The notes under the pieces were generated by a model, which saw nothing but the letters and a program-made list of their open reading frames with translations, was not told where the DNA came from and did not search any database. The position numbers and the translations under genes are program-made. A stretch of DNA of 50,111 nt, taken from assembly GCA_041492185.1 (NCBI GenBank), contig JBGPWL010000028.1:1-50111 (forward strand). Reading direction: 5' to 3'. This DNA comes from JAOAPY01 sp041492185. Lineage in GTDB: Bacteria > Acidobacteriota > Blastocatellia > Pyrinomonadales > Pyrinomonadaceae. Shown here piece by piece: positions 16,281 through 25,014 of this stretch (position 1 is its first letter; every line of letters begins with the position of its first letter).

Positions 16281-17372
16281 ATGAAGCCTAAACACATTTC
16301 ATTTCTCCTCGTCTCCCTGCTCTTAACCGCGGGCTTCGCGCTCGCTCAGGAGCCCGCAAAGCCGGCAACGCCGGCGGAACCGGGCGAACCACTAGGCGCG
16401 TTTTCGCTCTTCGTGGACGGCGGCAGTTTCCTGGGCGTGTATGCCGAGGACATTAACAATGCAAACATGAGTAAGTATGGTTTGCGCGAGGTGCGCGGCG
16501 TCGGAATCACGGACGTCGCGAAGAACAGTCCAGCCGAAAAGGCAGGACTGAAAAAAGGCGATGTGATTGTGCGCTTCGACAACGAATCAGTGACGAGCGT
16601 GCGCAAACTGACTCGCCTGGTTTCTGAAACCGCGCCGGATCACACAGTGAAACTCGGCCTCAGCCGCGAGGGTTCGGAACAGGAAGTCGCAGTCACGCTC
16701 GCGAAGCGCGATGAAACAGCGAATACGATTTTTCAGGGCAGAATGCCCGGCGGCGTGTTTCGCACAATTCCGCGCGGCGGATTTCCACAACTTGGTCAAC
16801 TCGGAGAAGGTCAGGACAATAATTTTGTCTTCGCGTTCGGCAATAACCGGCGCATCGGTGTGAGCACGCAATCGCTGACGAAACAACTGGCCGATTACTT
16901 TGGCGTCACCGATGGCAAAGGCGTCCTGGTAACTTCCGTCGAGGCGGACAGTCCCGCGGCAAAAGCCGGTATCAAGGCGGGCGACGTGATTACAGCCATC
17001 GACGGCGAGAAGGTCGAGGCGGCAGGCGATCTCTCTCGAGCGATCAATAAACAGAAAGAGGGCGACGTCACGCTGACAATCATCCGCGACAAGAAAGAGC
17101 GGTCGATCAAGGTGACGCCAACCAAACCGGAAACTCCCAAGATACGCACAACCGTCGATCAGCAAGCTGTTCGAGCGCAAGTGCGCGAGGCAATTCGAAG
17201 GGGCGCCGCCGAGGGCCGGATTGTGATCCCGCAGATCGATTTGCCGTCGATTCCAGCGGTGAACGTAACGGTTCCCAGAATCGACCTTCCAGTGATTCCG
17301 CGGATTGAGATCATGATCCCATCGGTACCGAAAGTGCGAGTGAAGCGGACAACACAGCCGGTTCTGATTTAG
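16281..17372 (+). CDS. Exported protein with two PDZ domains
   Basis: A 363-residue exported protein with no protease domain. Residues 1-22 are a signal peptide (SFLLVSLLLTAGFALAQ). PDZ1 (about 48-155) carries VAKNSPAEKAGLKKGDVIVR. PDZ2 (about 195-290) carries VLVTSVEADSPAAKAGIKAG followed by DVITAIDGEKVEAAGD. Tandem PDZ domains usually follow the chymotrypsin-like domain of HtrA/DegP; here they stand alone, suggesting a peptide-binding adaptor or a partner of another protease. The C-terminal tail alternates Pro, Ile/Val and Asp/Arg (VIPQIDLPSIPAVNVTVPRI). The start at 16281 is set by GGAGGA 11 bases upstream and the signal peptide. Confidence 0.82.
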   Translation: MKPKHISFLLVSLLLTAGFALAQEPAKPATPAEPGEPLGAFSLFVDGGSFLGVYAEDINNANMSKYGLREVRGVGITDVAKNSPAEKAGLKKGDVIVRFDNESVTSVRKLTRLVSETAPDHTVKLGLSREGSEQEVAVTLAKRDETANTIFQGRMPGGVFRTIPRGGFPQLGQLGEGQDNNFVFAFGNNRRIGVSTQSLTKQLADYFGVTDGKGVLVTSVEADSPAAKAGIKAGDVITAIDGEKVEAAGDLSRAINKQKEGDVTLTIIRDKKERSIKVTPTKPETPKIRTTVDQQAVRAQVREAIRRGAAEGRIVIPQIDLPSIPAVNVTVPRIDLPVIPRIEIMIPSVPKVRVKRTTQPVLI

Positions 17373-17396
17373 ACGAACGAAGAATTACCGCGAAGG

Positions 17397-17453
17397 CAAA
17401 AGCGCCGAGGGGAAAGGAAGAATAGCGTCTTTCGATTTCCCTCGGCGCTTTTG
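17397..17453. terminator. Bidirectional intrinsic terminator
   Basis: A perfect 15-bp inverted repeat (CAAAAGCGCCGAGGG / CCCTCGGCGCTTTTG) lies between the convergent PDZ and TPR genes. It gives A-rich and T-rich stem bases on both strands. Confidence 0.8.
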
Positions 17454-17470
17454 TCTGCTTGCGGTTCAGC

Positions 17471-19312
17471 TCATTTGGGTTCAGTGAGTCTCTTCTTTCC
17501 TTCCAGCGCTTGTTTGTAAGCGCCGCCCAGCACTTCGTCGATCTTGATCGCTTCGTCAAATTCCTTCACCGCTTCCTCTCGATGGCCCAGGAATTCGTGA
17601 ATGCGTCCCATCGCTTCGTGCGCGCGAGAGAGCAGTGCACGATCGGTCTCCGCCGAGGCTGCTTCGACTGCCAAACGATAATTCGTAAGCGCATTGTTCA
17701 AGCGGCGAGCCTGCACATCTTCGTCGGTTGCGTCGGCGGCGGCCACACTCCAGGTTTGCGCGAGCGCAAAAAACACGCGCGGCTCGCGGGGATATTCCGC
17801 TACCAACGCGCGCAAGCGCGTCTCGGCGCCGTTATAGTCTTTTTGCCGCAGCGTCTCCTCGACTTCACCGAGCGCTCTCACCAGCGCCGCTGCTTTTGCT
17901 GCGTCGGCACTTGAATAGACGGGCGTTTCGGGTTCGTTTCTTTTCGCCTGACGCGCTTGCCTGGCGGCCAAAGACCTCGCACGAGCCGCGGCGTATTCCG
18001 CCGGACGCTTAGCTTCGCGCGCCGGATCGAATGAAGCAATCATGTCCGGGAAAAAGTTTGCGACATCGAACCCAGTGGTCTCGATTCCCTGCAATTGATC
18101 GGTGAAGAAAAAGGCGAGCACTGCGCCGCGCTCGTAATCGTCTGCCAGCTTCGCCACGGTGTCGTCCTGCATGGCGCTGAATGCTGCTTGTGCTCCTTTT
18201 GCAATCTCAGCACGCGCGGCGTCGTCTTTTGCCTTTGCCAGTTTGTTGCGAGTAGCAATTGCCAGTGCCTGTAGCCTTACCTGTTCGTCAAAGCGCGCAT
18301 CGGCCGCCGCGACAAACGATCGCGCGACAACCAGAAATACGTCAGGCGTCACCGTCACGCCCGCTTGCTCGCGCTCCTTGAGCAACTGACGAATCGGTTC
18401 GCGGCGAGCGGCGATCTGCTTATTGAAGCGGAGCATCAGCGGATCGATCACATACTGCAAGTAAGCGCGTCGCAGTTCTGAAGAGGCAGGATCGGTTCCT
18501 TCGGGAACGATCGCGTAGTAATCGTCCGCGATCACGCGCAAGTTGATCGCCGCCGGCGCCGCCAGGAGATCGGGGACGATGTAGAAGTGTCGATCATGCT
18601 CGCGTGTCGCGTAGACCCTGGGCGCGTCCTTCTTGCTCTTTCCAGTCGTTGGCGGCTTTACCAGCACCCGTTCGGCGGAGACGGTGATTGGCCGCGTGTG
18701 CAGATAGGACAGAACTGCGCGCACCATTTCGGCGGCGGGCGCGCGCAAACGATCTCCTTCGGCTTGATATGCGCGCAGGTAAGGCACGACATGTTCGTCG
18801 ATGCCTGACTTGCGATAAAACTCGCGCAGCAGCGGCAAAAAGTCCAGCACTTCGAGCACGCCCGCGGGAAGATCCTCGGTTCGTTCAGGCGCTTCCAACG
18901 ACGGCGGCTGTCCCAGCGCATACGCAAGCGAAACGTAACGCGCCGCTTGATCAGCGGCCGTCGCCGGAGCGGGAAGCAGGTTGCGTTGATAAAAGGATCG
19001 CAGGCGATTGCGCAGATCTGGATTCAGCTCAGCCAGATCGTTTCTGACTCGGGAGCGAAAAACCGACGGCTGTCGCCCCTCGGATGTCGGATCGAAACCG
19101 GCTGCCTCGAGCGCAGCCATGACAATGATCAGGCGCGCGTCAGGCTGAAAGCCAACACCGTACTCGACAAGATCAAACCCGGTAGAGCGGACTGGTTGCG
19201 ACTGCGCCGGCGGTGTGGGCCGTGGCGAGGCAACGGGAGATGGTTTCGTTTGAGCGCTAGCCGAACAGGTAGTAATTGCCAGAAAAATTACGATCAATAA
19301 CTGCTTCTTCAT
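17471..19312 (-). CDS. Exported tetratricopeptide-repeat protein
   Basis: A protein of about 613 residues. Residues 1-20 are a signal peptide (LLIVIFLAITTCSASAQ). A low-complexity Pro/Ser linker follows, then a long helical region with no family I recognise (DLVEYGVGFQPDARLIIVMA onward). The C-terminus has at least two TPR-like units: YNGAETRLRALVAEYPREPR and AMGRIHEFLGHREEAVKEFD. It is probably periplasmic or surface-associated and mediates protein contacts. The frame is open upstream to 19393, but ATG at 19312 begins the signal peptide. No good ribosome binding site was seen. It converges with the PDZ gene across a strong terminator. Confidence 0.75.
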   Translation of the reverse strand: MKKQLLIVIFLAITTCSASAQTKPSPVASPRPTPPAQSQPVRSTGFDLVEYGVGFQPDARLIIVMAALEAAGFDPTSEGRQPSVFRSRVRNDLAELNPDLRNRLRSFYQRNLLPAPATAADQAARYVSLAYALGQPPSLEAPERTEDLPAGVLEVLDFLPLLREFYRKSGIDEHVVPYLRAYQAEGDRLRAPAAEMVRAVLSYLHTRPITVSAERVLVKPPTTGKSKKDAPRVYATREHDRHFYIVPDLLAAPAAINLRVIADDYYAIVPEGTDPASSELRRAYLQYVIDPLMLRFNKQIAARREPIRQLLKEREQAGVTVTPDVFLVVARSFVAAADARFDEQVRLQALAIATRNKLAKAKDDAARAEIAKGAQAAFSAMQDDTVAKLADDYERGAVLAFFFTDQLQGIETTGFDVANFFPDMIASFDPAREAKRPAEYAAARARSLAARQARQAKRNEPETPVYSSADAAKAAALVRALGEVEETLRQKDYNGAETRLRALVAEYPREPRVFFALAQTWSVAAADATDEDVQARRLNNALTNYRLAVEAASAETDRALLSRAHEAMGRIHEFLGHREEAVKEFDEAIKIDEVLGGAYKQALEGKKRLTEPK

Positions 19313-19563
19313 ATGAATCCAAATAGGGCGTTGCTTGAATTTTCTGCTTCCGGCAGCGCCCACAATGTTACCGGATACAACCAGAGCGAACAAACGACCG
19401 ATGCGCTGGTCAACAGATGCGGATGTTTGAGCAATTCGATGCCTTCGAGCGAGACACTTAAAGTATCAAACGCGCGGACACCACACGAAGTTACGATCGT
19501 GGGAACTAAGTCAGGAAGGGATTGATCCCGTGCGGATAGCCCAAAACCGATGACGGCGCGCCG

Positions 19564-19911
19564 CTAATTAAAGCTGTTCAGCGCTTCCGCTTCGCCGTCG
19601 TAGGCATCGAAGACGGTCAACAATTTCGTGATCACCAAAAGGTTCTGAATCTTATCCGTGAGATTCAAAAGCTTGAGTTGCCCGCCGCCGCGAGTCACCG
19701 TCGTATAGTTGGCAATCAGCTCGCCGATGCCGCTTGAGTCCATGTAGTTGACGCCGCCAAGATTCAGCAGGATCTTGCTCTTGCCACCTTCGACGAGCCG
19801 CCGAATTGCGTTGCGCAGCGCGATGCTGCCTTCACCGATTCTTACTGCGCCACTCAGGTCGAGAACTGTTACATCGCCGGCCTGTCGTTCTTTAAGTTCG
19901 AGCTCAGCCAT
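19564..19911 (-). CDS. Anti-sigma factor antagonist (STAS domain, RsbV/SpoIIAA type)
   Basis: A 115-residue STAS-domain protein that, in its unphosphorylated form, would bind an RsbW-like kinase and free its partner. The phosphorylation motif is intact: VNYMDSSGIGEL, with D58, S59 and S60. GGAG precedes the ATG. It is clearly a paralogue of the next gene (20001-20348), sharing ERQAGDVTVLD, the IGEGS..ALR segment, the DSSGIGEL motif and LLNLTxKIQxLLxITKLLTV. It is last in the set RsbW-like, RsbV-like, RsbV-like on the minus strand. The gene product controlled by this partner switch is not in the window. Confidence 0.9.
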   Translation of the reverse strand: MAELELKERQAGDVTVLDLSGAVRIGEGSIALRNAIRRLVEGGKSKILLNLGGVNYMDSSGIGELIANYTTVTRGGGQLKLLNLTDKIQNLLVITKLLTVFDAYDGEAEALNSFN

Positions 19912-20000
19912 AATTTCTCCTTCAAAAAATTTCCGACAAGCTTTCCTGTTTGTCGCTTAATGCGCGAAGGAATCTCTTTTCCGCAAACAGCGATCACTAA

Positions 20001-20348
20001 CTACTTGAAGCTACCGAGCGCATCAGACTCCTCGTCGTAGACGTCAAATACGGTCAGAAGTTTCGTGATGGTCAGCAAGTCCTGAATTTTTTGCGTCAGA
20101 TTGAGCAGCTTTAGCTGGCCGCCGTCCTTATTGATTGCGGTAAAGCTTGAAACGAGCTCGCCGATCCCGCTTGAATCAATGTAGCCTACGCCTGCGAGGT
20201 TCAGCAGAATCTTCTTTCTGCTTTCTTCGAGCAGGCGGCGCACAGCCGTGCGCAGAGCGACGCTGCCTTCGCCAATAGTGATCTTTCCGTCCATATCGAG
20301 AACGGTCACGTCTCCGGCCTGGCGCTCCTTGATATTAAGTTCTGCCAT
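20001..20348 (-). CDS. Anti-sigma factor antagonist (STAS domain, RsbV/SpoIIAA type), second copy
   Basis: A 115-residue STAS protein, the same length as its neighbour and strongly similar along the whole chain. The phosphorylatable serines are in VGYIDSSGIGELVSSF. GGAGGAGAATCG lies just before the ATG and is a good ribosome binding site. It is 89 bases upstream of the other STAS gene and downstream of the RsbW-like kinase gene. Two near-identical antagonists beside one kinase suggest graded or dual inputs to one switch, or a recent duplication. The region between it and the kinase gene holds an AT-rich palindromic repeat. Confidence 0.9.
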   Translation of the reverse strand: MAELNIKERQAGDVTVLDMDGKITIGEGSVALRTAVRRLLEESRKKILLNLAGVGYIDSSGIGELVSSFTAINKDGGQLKLLNLTQKIQDLLTITKLLTVFDVYDEESDALGSFK

Positions 20349-20384
20349 ACTTTCGATTCTCCTCCTGGGAATTTTTCGATTTGT

Positions 20385-20432
20385 GATCTTAGATTTGTGA
20401 TTTCGACTTTGACAATCGCAAATCTGAAATCA
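20385..20432. repeat. Degenerate 'GATTTGTGATCTTAGATTTG' palindromic repeat
   Basis: GATCTTAGATTTGTGATTTC and GACAATCGCAAATCTGAAAT are roughly complementary. They resemble the GATCTCAGATTTGAGATC units at 14.4-15.1 kb. The repeat lies between the RsbW-like and RsbV-like genes. Confidence 0.55.
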
Positions 20433-20437
20433 AAGTT

Positions 20438-20908
20438 CTAAAATTTCTTGATCATCCTTACTGTCGTGCCGCCCTCCGGGTTAATAGACCAATCAACCTC
20501 GTCCATAAAGTTGCGCATGAAAAAGATTCCGCGCCCGGAGGTCTTCATGATGTTTTCGTCTTCGGTCGGATCTGGGACTGCCGCCGGATTGAACCCCGTG
20601 CCCTGATCGCGCACGTTGATCTCGAGCTTGTCGGGCAGACTCTTGACCGTGACATGGACGCACTTTGACTGGTCCTGTTTGTTTCCGTGGAGCACGGCAT
20701 TCGTCACGGCTTCACGTATGGCCATGTCTATTCCAAAGGCCGTTTCCTCACCGACGCCCAGGCGGCTTAGCAATCCAGCGACTGAGGCGGCTGCTTCATT
20801 GACGGCCTCAATGCGGCTGGGCAACGTGAGTTCAGTCGTCTCTACGTTCACAACTAAAATGGCGTGGCCTCTCCAAGAGCCGTCGGAATGGAGGCTGGCT
20901 GCGTCCAA
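20438..20908 (-). CDS. Anti-sigma regulatory factor, serine/threonine kinase (RsbW-like HATPase)
   Basis: A GHKL-type ATPase domain of up to 156 residues. The N-box is AIREAVTNAVLHGNK, the G1 box is VRDQGTGF, and the G2 box is TSGRGIFFMRNFMDEVDW. In the RsbW/SpoIIAB scheme such proteins bind a target (often a sigma factor) and phosphorylate their RsbV antagonist, two of which follow directly. The start is uncertain. The frame opens with TTG at 20908; a GTG at 20851 begins VNVETTELTLPSR, closer to the usual family start, with GGAGAGG 13-16 bases upstream. It is divergent from aroA. Confidence 0.85.
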   Translation of the reverse strand: MDAASLHSDGSWRGHAILVVNVETTELTLPSRIEAVNEAAASVAGLLSRLGVGEETAFGIDMAIREAVTNAVLHGNKQDQSKCVHVTVKSLPDKLEINVRDQGTGFNPAAVPDPTEDENIMKTSGRGIFFMRNFMDEVDWSINPEGGTTVRMIKKF

Positions 20909-21108
20909 GAAGTCTTCAGTATACCGGAAGATCGAGGGTGTAACATGCGCGCTAGGCGTGTGTCAAGAAAAGTGCAACTCCACAACACCGACAGGCGTCG
21001 AGTCTCCATTCTTCGCGAAAGCGCCGAACCAAAGTTTGCACTCTCAACAGAACCAACCACGCCCTTGTGCTTCATCGTTCTTCTTCCGGCAAGGTAAGAT
21101 GACGGCGC

Positions 21109-22485
21109 ATGAGAATACGACCCGCTAAGCGCATCCGCGGACGATTACGCCTGCCCGGCGACAAATCGATTTCGCATCGCGCGGCAATGATTGCAGCGTT
21201 GGCCGAAGGGCCTTCGCTACTTTCCAATTTTTCGACAAGTCGCGATTGTGCCTCGACGCTCGATTGTCTACGCGCCCTCGGCGTGTCGATTGAGCAAGTG
21301 GGAACGAGTGTGCGCGTCGAAGGCGTAGGCGCGCGAGGACTCCGCGAACCAACAGGACTACTCGATTGCGGCAACAGCGGCTCAACGATTCGTATGCTCT
21401 CCGGCATTCTCGCCGGACAAAGTTTTGTTTCAACCCTGACGGGCGATGAATCTTTGCGTTCGCGGCCGATGAATCGAATCATCGAACCGCTGACGCTGAT
21501 GGGTGCGCGCGTGTTCTCGCAAAATGGGCGGCCGCCACTCCGTGTAGAAGGCCGAAATCCGCTTGACGCGATCAGATATGAACTGCCGGTCGCGAGTGCT
21601 CAGGTCAAGTCGTGCGTGCTGTTTGCCGGTCTGCGGGCCCGTGGCCGCACGGAAGTAGTGGAACGACTCGGCGCGACGCGCGACCACACCGAACGAATGC
21701 TCAAGTGGTTCGGCGTGCCAGTGGAAATCAAGACTGAACTTGGCGGAAGGTCAACTCACGTTGCTATCGACGGTCCCACTCGTTTCGTTGGGAGCAGTGT
21801 TTCGATGCCCGCCGATATATCGTCCGCGGCATTCTTCGTGGCCGCGGCGGCACTGCTTCCTGATTCCCAACTTGAAATCCAGGACGTTGGCTTGAATCCG
21901 ACGCGGAACCAATTTCTAAAGACCATTGGTGCGGCGGCGGGTGACGTGATCACCGTCCGCGAGGTTCGCAACGAATGCAACGAGCCGGTCGGAACAATTG
22001 TCGTTCATGGTGGTGGTGGTTCGGTTGCCGACGCCTCACGCAACGAGGTGGACAAAACTGATGGCCACGCGTCCGTTCGGCTGGAACTTACTTCTATTTC
22101 CAGAACCATTCGGGGTTCGGCGATTCCGCCGTTGATTGACGAGCTGCCGCTGTTGGCTATTGTGGGAACGCAGCTTCAAGGCACGTTCGAGATTCGCGAT
22201 GCCGGCGAACTACGCTTTAAGGAGACTGATCGTGTCGCTGGAACTGTTCGCAACTTGCGAGCGATGGGCGCAGCAGTCGAGGAATATGATGATGGATTGG
22301 CTGTCGACGGTCCAACCCGTCTGCGCGGAGCACTGATCGACTCGCGCGGTGATCACAGGATCGCGATGGCCTTCACGGTTGCCGCGCTGCTTGCCGAGGG
22401 CGATTCGGAGATCGAGGGAGCCGAGTGTGTCGCCATCTCGTTTCCAGAGTTTTATGAACTGCTGGATTCGGTAGTCGAGCGTTGA
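21109..22485 (+). CDS. aroA: 3-phosphoshikimate 1-carboxyvinyltransferase (EPSP synthase)
   Basis: Joins shikimate 3-phosphate and PEP to give EPSP in chorismate synthesis. Substrate-binding motifs are LPGDKSISHRAAMIAALAEG (from 15), LLDCGNSGSTIRMLSGILAG (about 83-102), RSRPMNRIIEPL and RFKETDRV. GNSGSTIR rather than GNAGTAMR points to the class II (Bacillus-like) group. The enzyme is 458 residues, about 30 longer than usual. The extra part is a segment at about 302-330 (GSVADASRNEVDKTDGHASV), just before IPPLIDELPLLA. aroK follows after 33 bases, so the two form a shikimate-pathway unit. Confidence 0.93.
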   Translation: MRIRPAKRIRGRLRLPGDKSISHRAAMIAALAEGPSLLSNFSTSRDCASTLDCLRALGVSIEQVGTSVRVEGVGARGLREPTGLLDCGNSGSTIRMLSGILAGQSFVSTLTGDESLRSRPMNRIIEPLTLMGARVFSQNGRPPLRVEGRNPLDAIRYELPVASAQVKSCVLFAGLRARGRTEVVERLGATRDHTERMLKWFGVPVEIKTELGGRSTHVAIDGPTRFVGSSVSMPADISSAAFFVAAAALLPDSQLEIQDVGLNPTRNQFLKTIGAAAGDVITVREVRNECNEPVGTIVVHGGGGSVADASRNEVDKTDGHASVRLELTSISRTIRGSAIPPLIDELPLLAIVGTQLQGTFEIRDAGELRFKETDRVAGTVRNLRAMGAAVEEYDDGLAVDGPTRLRGALIDSRGDHRIAMAFTVAALLAEGDSEIEGAECVAISFPEFYELLDSVVER

Positions 22486-22518
22486 GACTCTTCGACTAAT
22501 ATTTAGCGCGCGTCCAGG

Positions 22519-23034
22519 ATGAACATTCGACCAATCGTAATTACCGGCTTTATGGGCTCGGGCAAAACTACAGTGGCCCGCGCCTTGGCACGAATGCTTG
22601 ACTGCCGCGCGATCGACCTCGACCAATTGATCGCGGAGAGCGAACGACGAACTCCAAAAGAGATTATTGAGCAGGACGGCGAGCCAGCTTTTCGTGAAAT
22701 TGAAACGCGATTGCTGCGAGAACTTCTCGAACAAGATGGCGAGCAGGTGATCGCGCTCGGGGGCGGCGCCTGGACGTTGCCGGGGAATCGCGATCTGATC
22801 GCGCAACATAATGGTTTTTCCGTCTGGCTCGACGCGCCGTTCGAACTCTGCTGGCAACGAATCACGGCGTCAGGCAACCAGCGCCCGCTCGCGCGAGACA
22901 AAGGGCAAGCGCAAATGCTCTATGCGGAACGGCTAAATCTTTACAAGCTGGCAGGGTTGCAAGTGTTGGCCGGGGAGGGGCAGGGTGTTGACGGCCTGGC
23001 TTCGACTATTGCGAAAGCTCTCCAGAGGAGATAA
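22519..23034 (+). CDS. aroK: Shikimate kinase
   Basis: Phosphorylates shikimate, the step just before AroA. It is 171 residues, typical for the family. The Walker A motif GFMGSGKTT is near the N-terminus (10-18). D34 in AIDLDQLI and the GGG of IALGGGAWTL bind shikimate, and the LID Arg is in QRPLARDKGQAQML. It begins 33 bases after aroA and is very likely co-transcribed. Codon use and composition match its neighbours. Confidence 0.92.
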   Translation: MNIRPIVITGFMGSGKTTVARALARMLDCRAIDLDQLIAESERRTPKEIIEQDGEPAFREIETRLLRELLEQDGEQVIALGGGAWTLPGNRDLIAQHNGFSVWLDAPFELCWQRITASGNQRPLARDKGQAQMLYAERLNLYKLAGLQVLAGEGQGVDGLASTIAKALQRR

Positions 23035-23112
23035 CCGCAGGGCATTGTCGCTAAATTCGACGTGCCCAGGGGAGACAGATAGTAAAATGTGACGCTAATT
23101 TGATTTAAGCAG

Positions 23113-23141
23113 TTGGCAAGGCTTGGCACTGGTGCTAGAAT
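23113..23141 (+). promoter_or_regulatory. Strong sigma-70-type promoter of the radical SAM gene
   Basis: A -35 box TTGGCA (23113-23118) and a -10 box TAGAAT (23136-23141) have ideal 17-bp spacing. The predicted transcript start is near 23148. The leader then contains a stable hairpin, GCTGGC-CCTC-GCCAGC, about 70 bases ahead of the start codon. Confidence 0.65.
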
Positions 23142-23252
23142 CCCAGACCTGTTCGTAACAATGGTCGCTGGCCCTCGCCAGCAACGACTACAAGCCACTA
23201 GATCGCGGGGCACTGACTAAATAACGTTTATTCTCTCGAGGAGGCACCTCCT

Positions 23253-24989
23253 GTGGGTTCACCATTAATCGTATTGACGGCTTCGTCCACGGAAGCAAGC
23301 GAGTGGCACCACAGCATCTGGCAACAGATGATGTCGGCGACTGTGCCCCAAAAGTTTGCCAATACCTTCTTCAACAAGGTTTCATTCGAGAATGAATCGT
23401 GGCCGGACGGCCGGGCGAAGTATGTGCCCAACGGCCTGCGGATGGTCGAAACCCTGCTGCTGCGAGAGTACCCGGAAGACGACGTGGTTACTTGCTACGT
23501 TAACAACCTGGAGAAGTTTGTGGGCCCGGAAACCAAGGTGCTCGCGATTCACGCCCACAACCCGCTGGGCATCTCGTACGCAACGGATATCTACGCGAAG
23601 ATCTTTGGTGAAAACAACATGCCGCTCAACGCGCATGAGTTTCTCAAGATCGTCAAGCATCCGGTGATCGAAAAATACAAACCGAAGATCGTCGTTGGCG
23701 GTCCGGGCGCCTGGCAACTGGAGCGTGCGAATCGTCTGGACGAATTCAAGATCGATTACTTGATCGATGGCGAGATCGAGCGCGTCTTCAGCGATCTCTT
23801 TCAGCGCATCATGCAGGGCGACACAAGCTTGCCGAGAATCATCAAGTTACCGAAGGACACGCAGGCGACCGTTGAGGAGATTCCGGTTGTGCGTCACCGC
23901 TCAACCTTTGGAGTCGTCGAGATCACGCGCGGTTGCGGACGTGGTTGCCAGTTCTGCGGACCGGCTACGAAAGTGGGCCGCTCGTTCCCGCTGGAGCATA
24001 TTGTCGAGAGTGTGAAGGTTAACGCTCGCGAAGGCGCCACCGAGATCATGATCTCGTCAGAAGACATGTTCCTCTACGAGCAGTTGCCAAATTTCGAAAC
24101 CAACACGCCCGCGCTGGAAGAACTCTTCAGCGGGATTCTCAGCGTGCCCGGCATCGAAACGATTCAGACTTCGCACATCACGATGGCGCCGGTCGTTAAG
24201 GATCCAAGCATCATCGAACGACTGACTCCGTACCTGGTGCCTTATTCGCACGTTCATCATAAAGACTCCACCGACCCGGACCAGCGCGCCGCCGATCCGA
24301 TCATCGGACTGGAGACCGGCAGCGCGCGTCTCTTCAACACTTACATGAAGGGCAAGGCGTATCCCTACAAAGGCCACCAATGGCGCGACGTCATTTTGAA
24401 GGGCATGGAAACTCTGAACCGGCACAACTGGTTTCCGTTCTGCACCTTCATAATCGGCTTGCCGGGCGAAACAGACGAAGATACAAAACAGTCGCTCGAT
24501 CTGCTTTACGATTTGCGCCATGCGAAGGGAACGTTTGTACCGACGTTCTTCGTGCCACTTGAAGACACGCGCATGAAAAAGAAAGAGGGCGCGAAACTGC
24601 TCGACATGACGGACTTGCAATGGGAGTTTTTCTTCACTTGCTGGAAATACAATCTTGAGTTCTGGTATCGCGGGTCACGCGCGAACACGAAGTTCACGCT
24701 CGGCGTGCCAATTTATTACAACATGCTCGGCAAGAAGCTGTTTGGCCGAGGGATCAAATATCCGCTGGCGCGTTTTGCCGGCGTGCCGGATCGTTTGATC
24801 CGCAAACACATGTATCTTGATTACACCGGCTACAAGCGCGACCCGAAAGGCATGGAACCATTTACAAAAGAGATCGTTCCAGAGTTCAAGAGCGTCCGCG
24901 AAAAGGGTCTCAACATGATCGACGCCAGCGAACTGCATCACATCAGACCAACTGCGACCGCCGAACCGGTTCACGCCGCGGGCGATTGA
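23253..24989 (+). CDS. Radical SAM protein with B12-binding-like N-terminal domain, function unknown
   Basis: A 578-residue enzyme. Residues 90-190 resemble a B12-binding/Rossmann-like domain (KVLAIHAHNPLGISYATDIY, then KIVVGGPGAW and DYLIDGEIERVF). The [4Fe-4S] motif is C228, C232 and C235 (TRGCGRGCQFCGP), and the radical SAM barrel follows with IIGLETGSARLF and FIIGLPGETDEDT. The DxHxxG cobalamin motif is not present, so B12 use is doubtful. The C-terminal 120 residues are specific to this protein. The start is GTG at 23253, preceded by GAGGAGG. A strong promoter and terminator show a single-gene unit. The reaction cannot be assigned; lipid, cofactor and RNA modification are all possible. 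Confidence 0.8.
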   Translation: MGSPLIVLTASSTEASEWHHSIWQQMMSATVPQKFANTFFNKVSFENESWPDGRAKYVPNGLRMVETLLLREYPEDDVVTCYVNNLEKFVGPETKVLAIHAHNPLGISYATDIYAKIFGENNMPLNAHEFLKIVKHPVIEKYKPKIVVGGPGAWQLERANRLDEFKIDYLIDGEIERVFSDLFQRIMQGDTSLPRIIKLPKDTQATVEEIPVVRHRSTFGVVEITRGCGRGCQFCGPATKVGRSFPLEHIVESVKVNAREGATEIMISSEDMFLYEQLPNFETNTPALEELFSGILSVPGIETIQTSHITMAPVVKDPSIIERLTPYLVPYSHVHHKDSTDPDQRAADPIIGLETGSARLFNTYMKGKAYPYKGHQWRDVILKGMETLNRHNWFPFCTFIIGLPGETDEDTKQSLDLLYDLRHAKGTFVPTFFVPLEDTRMKKKEGAKLLDMTDLQWEFFFTCWKYNLEFWYRGSRANTKFTLGVPIYYNMLGKKLFGRGIKYPLARFAGVPDRLIRKHMYLDYTGYKRDPKGMEPFTKEIVPEFKSVREKGLNMIDASELHHIRPTATAEPVHAAGD

Positions 24990-25014
24990 TTGGATCAAGC
25001 TGCGCAAAGCAAAG

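Noticed and set aside
23105..23140. Possible sigma-54 promoter (TTGGCA...TGGCAC)
   Set aside because: The GC element at the right spacing is missing, while a sigma-70 match with 17-bp spacing is much better.
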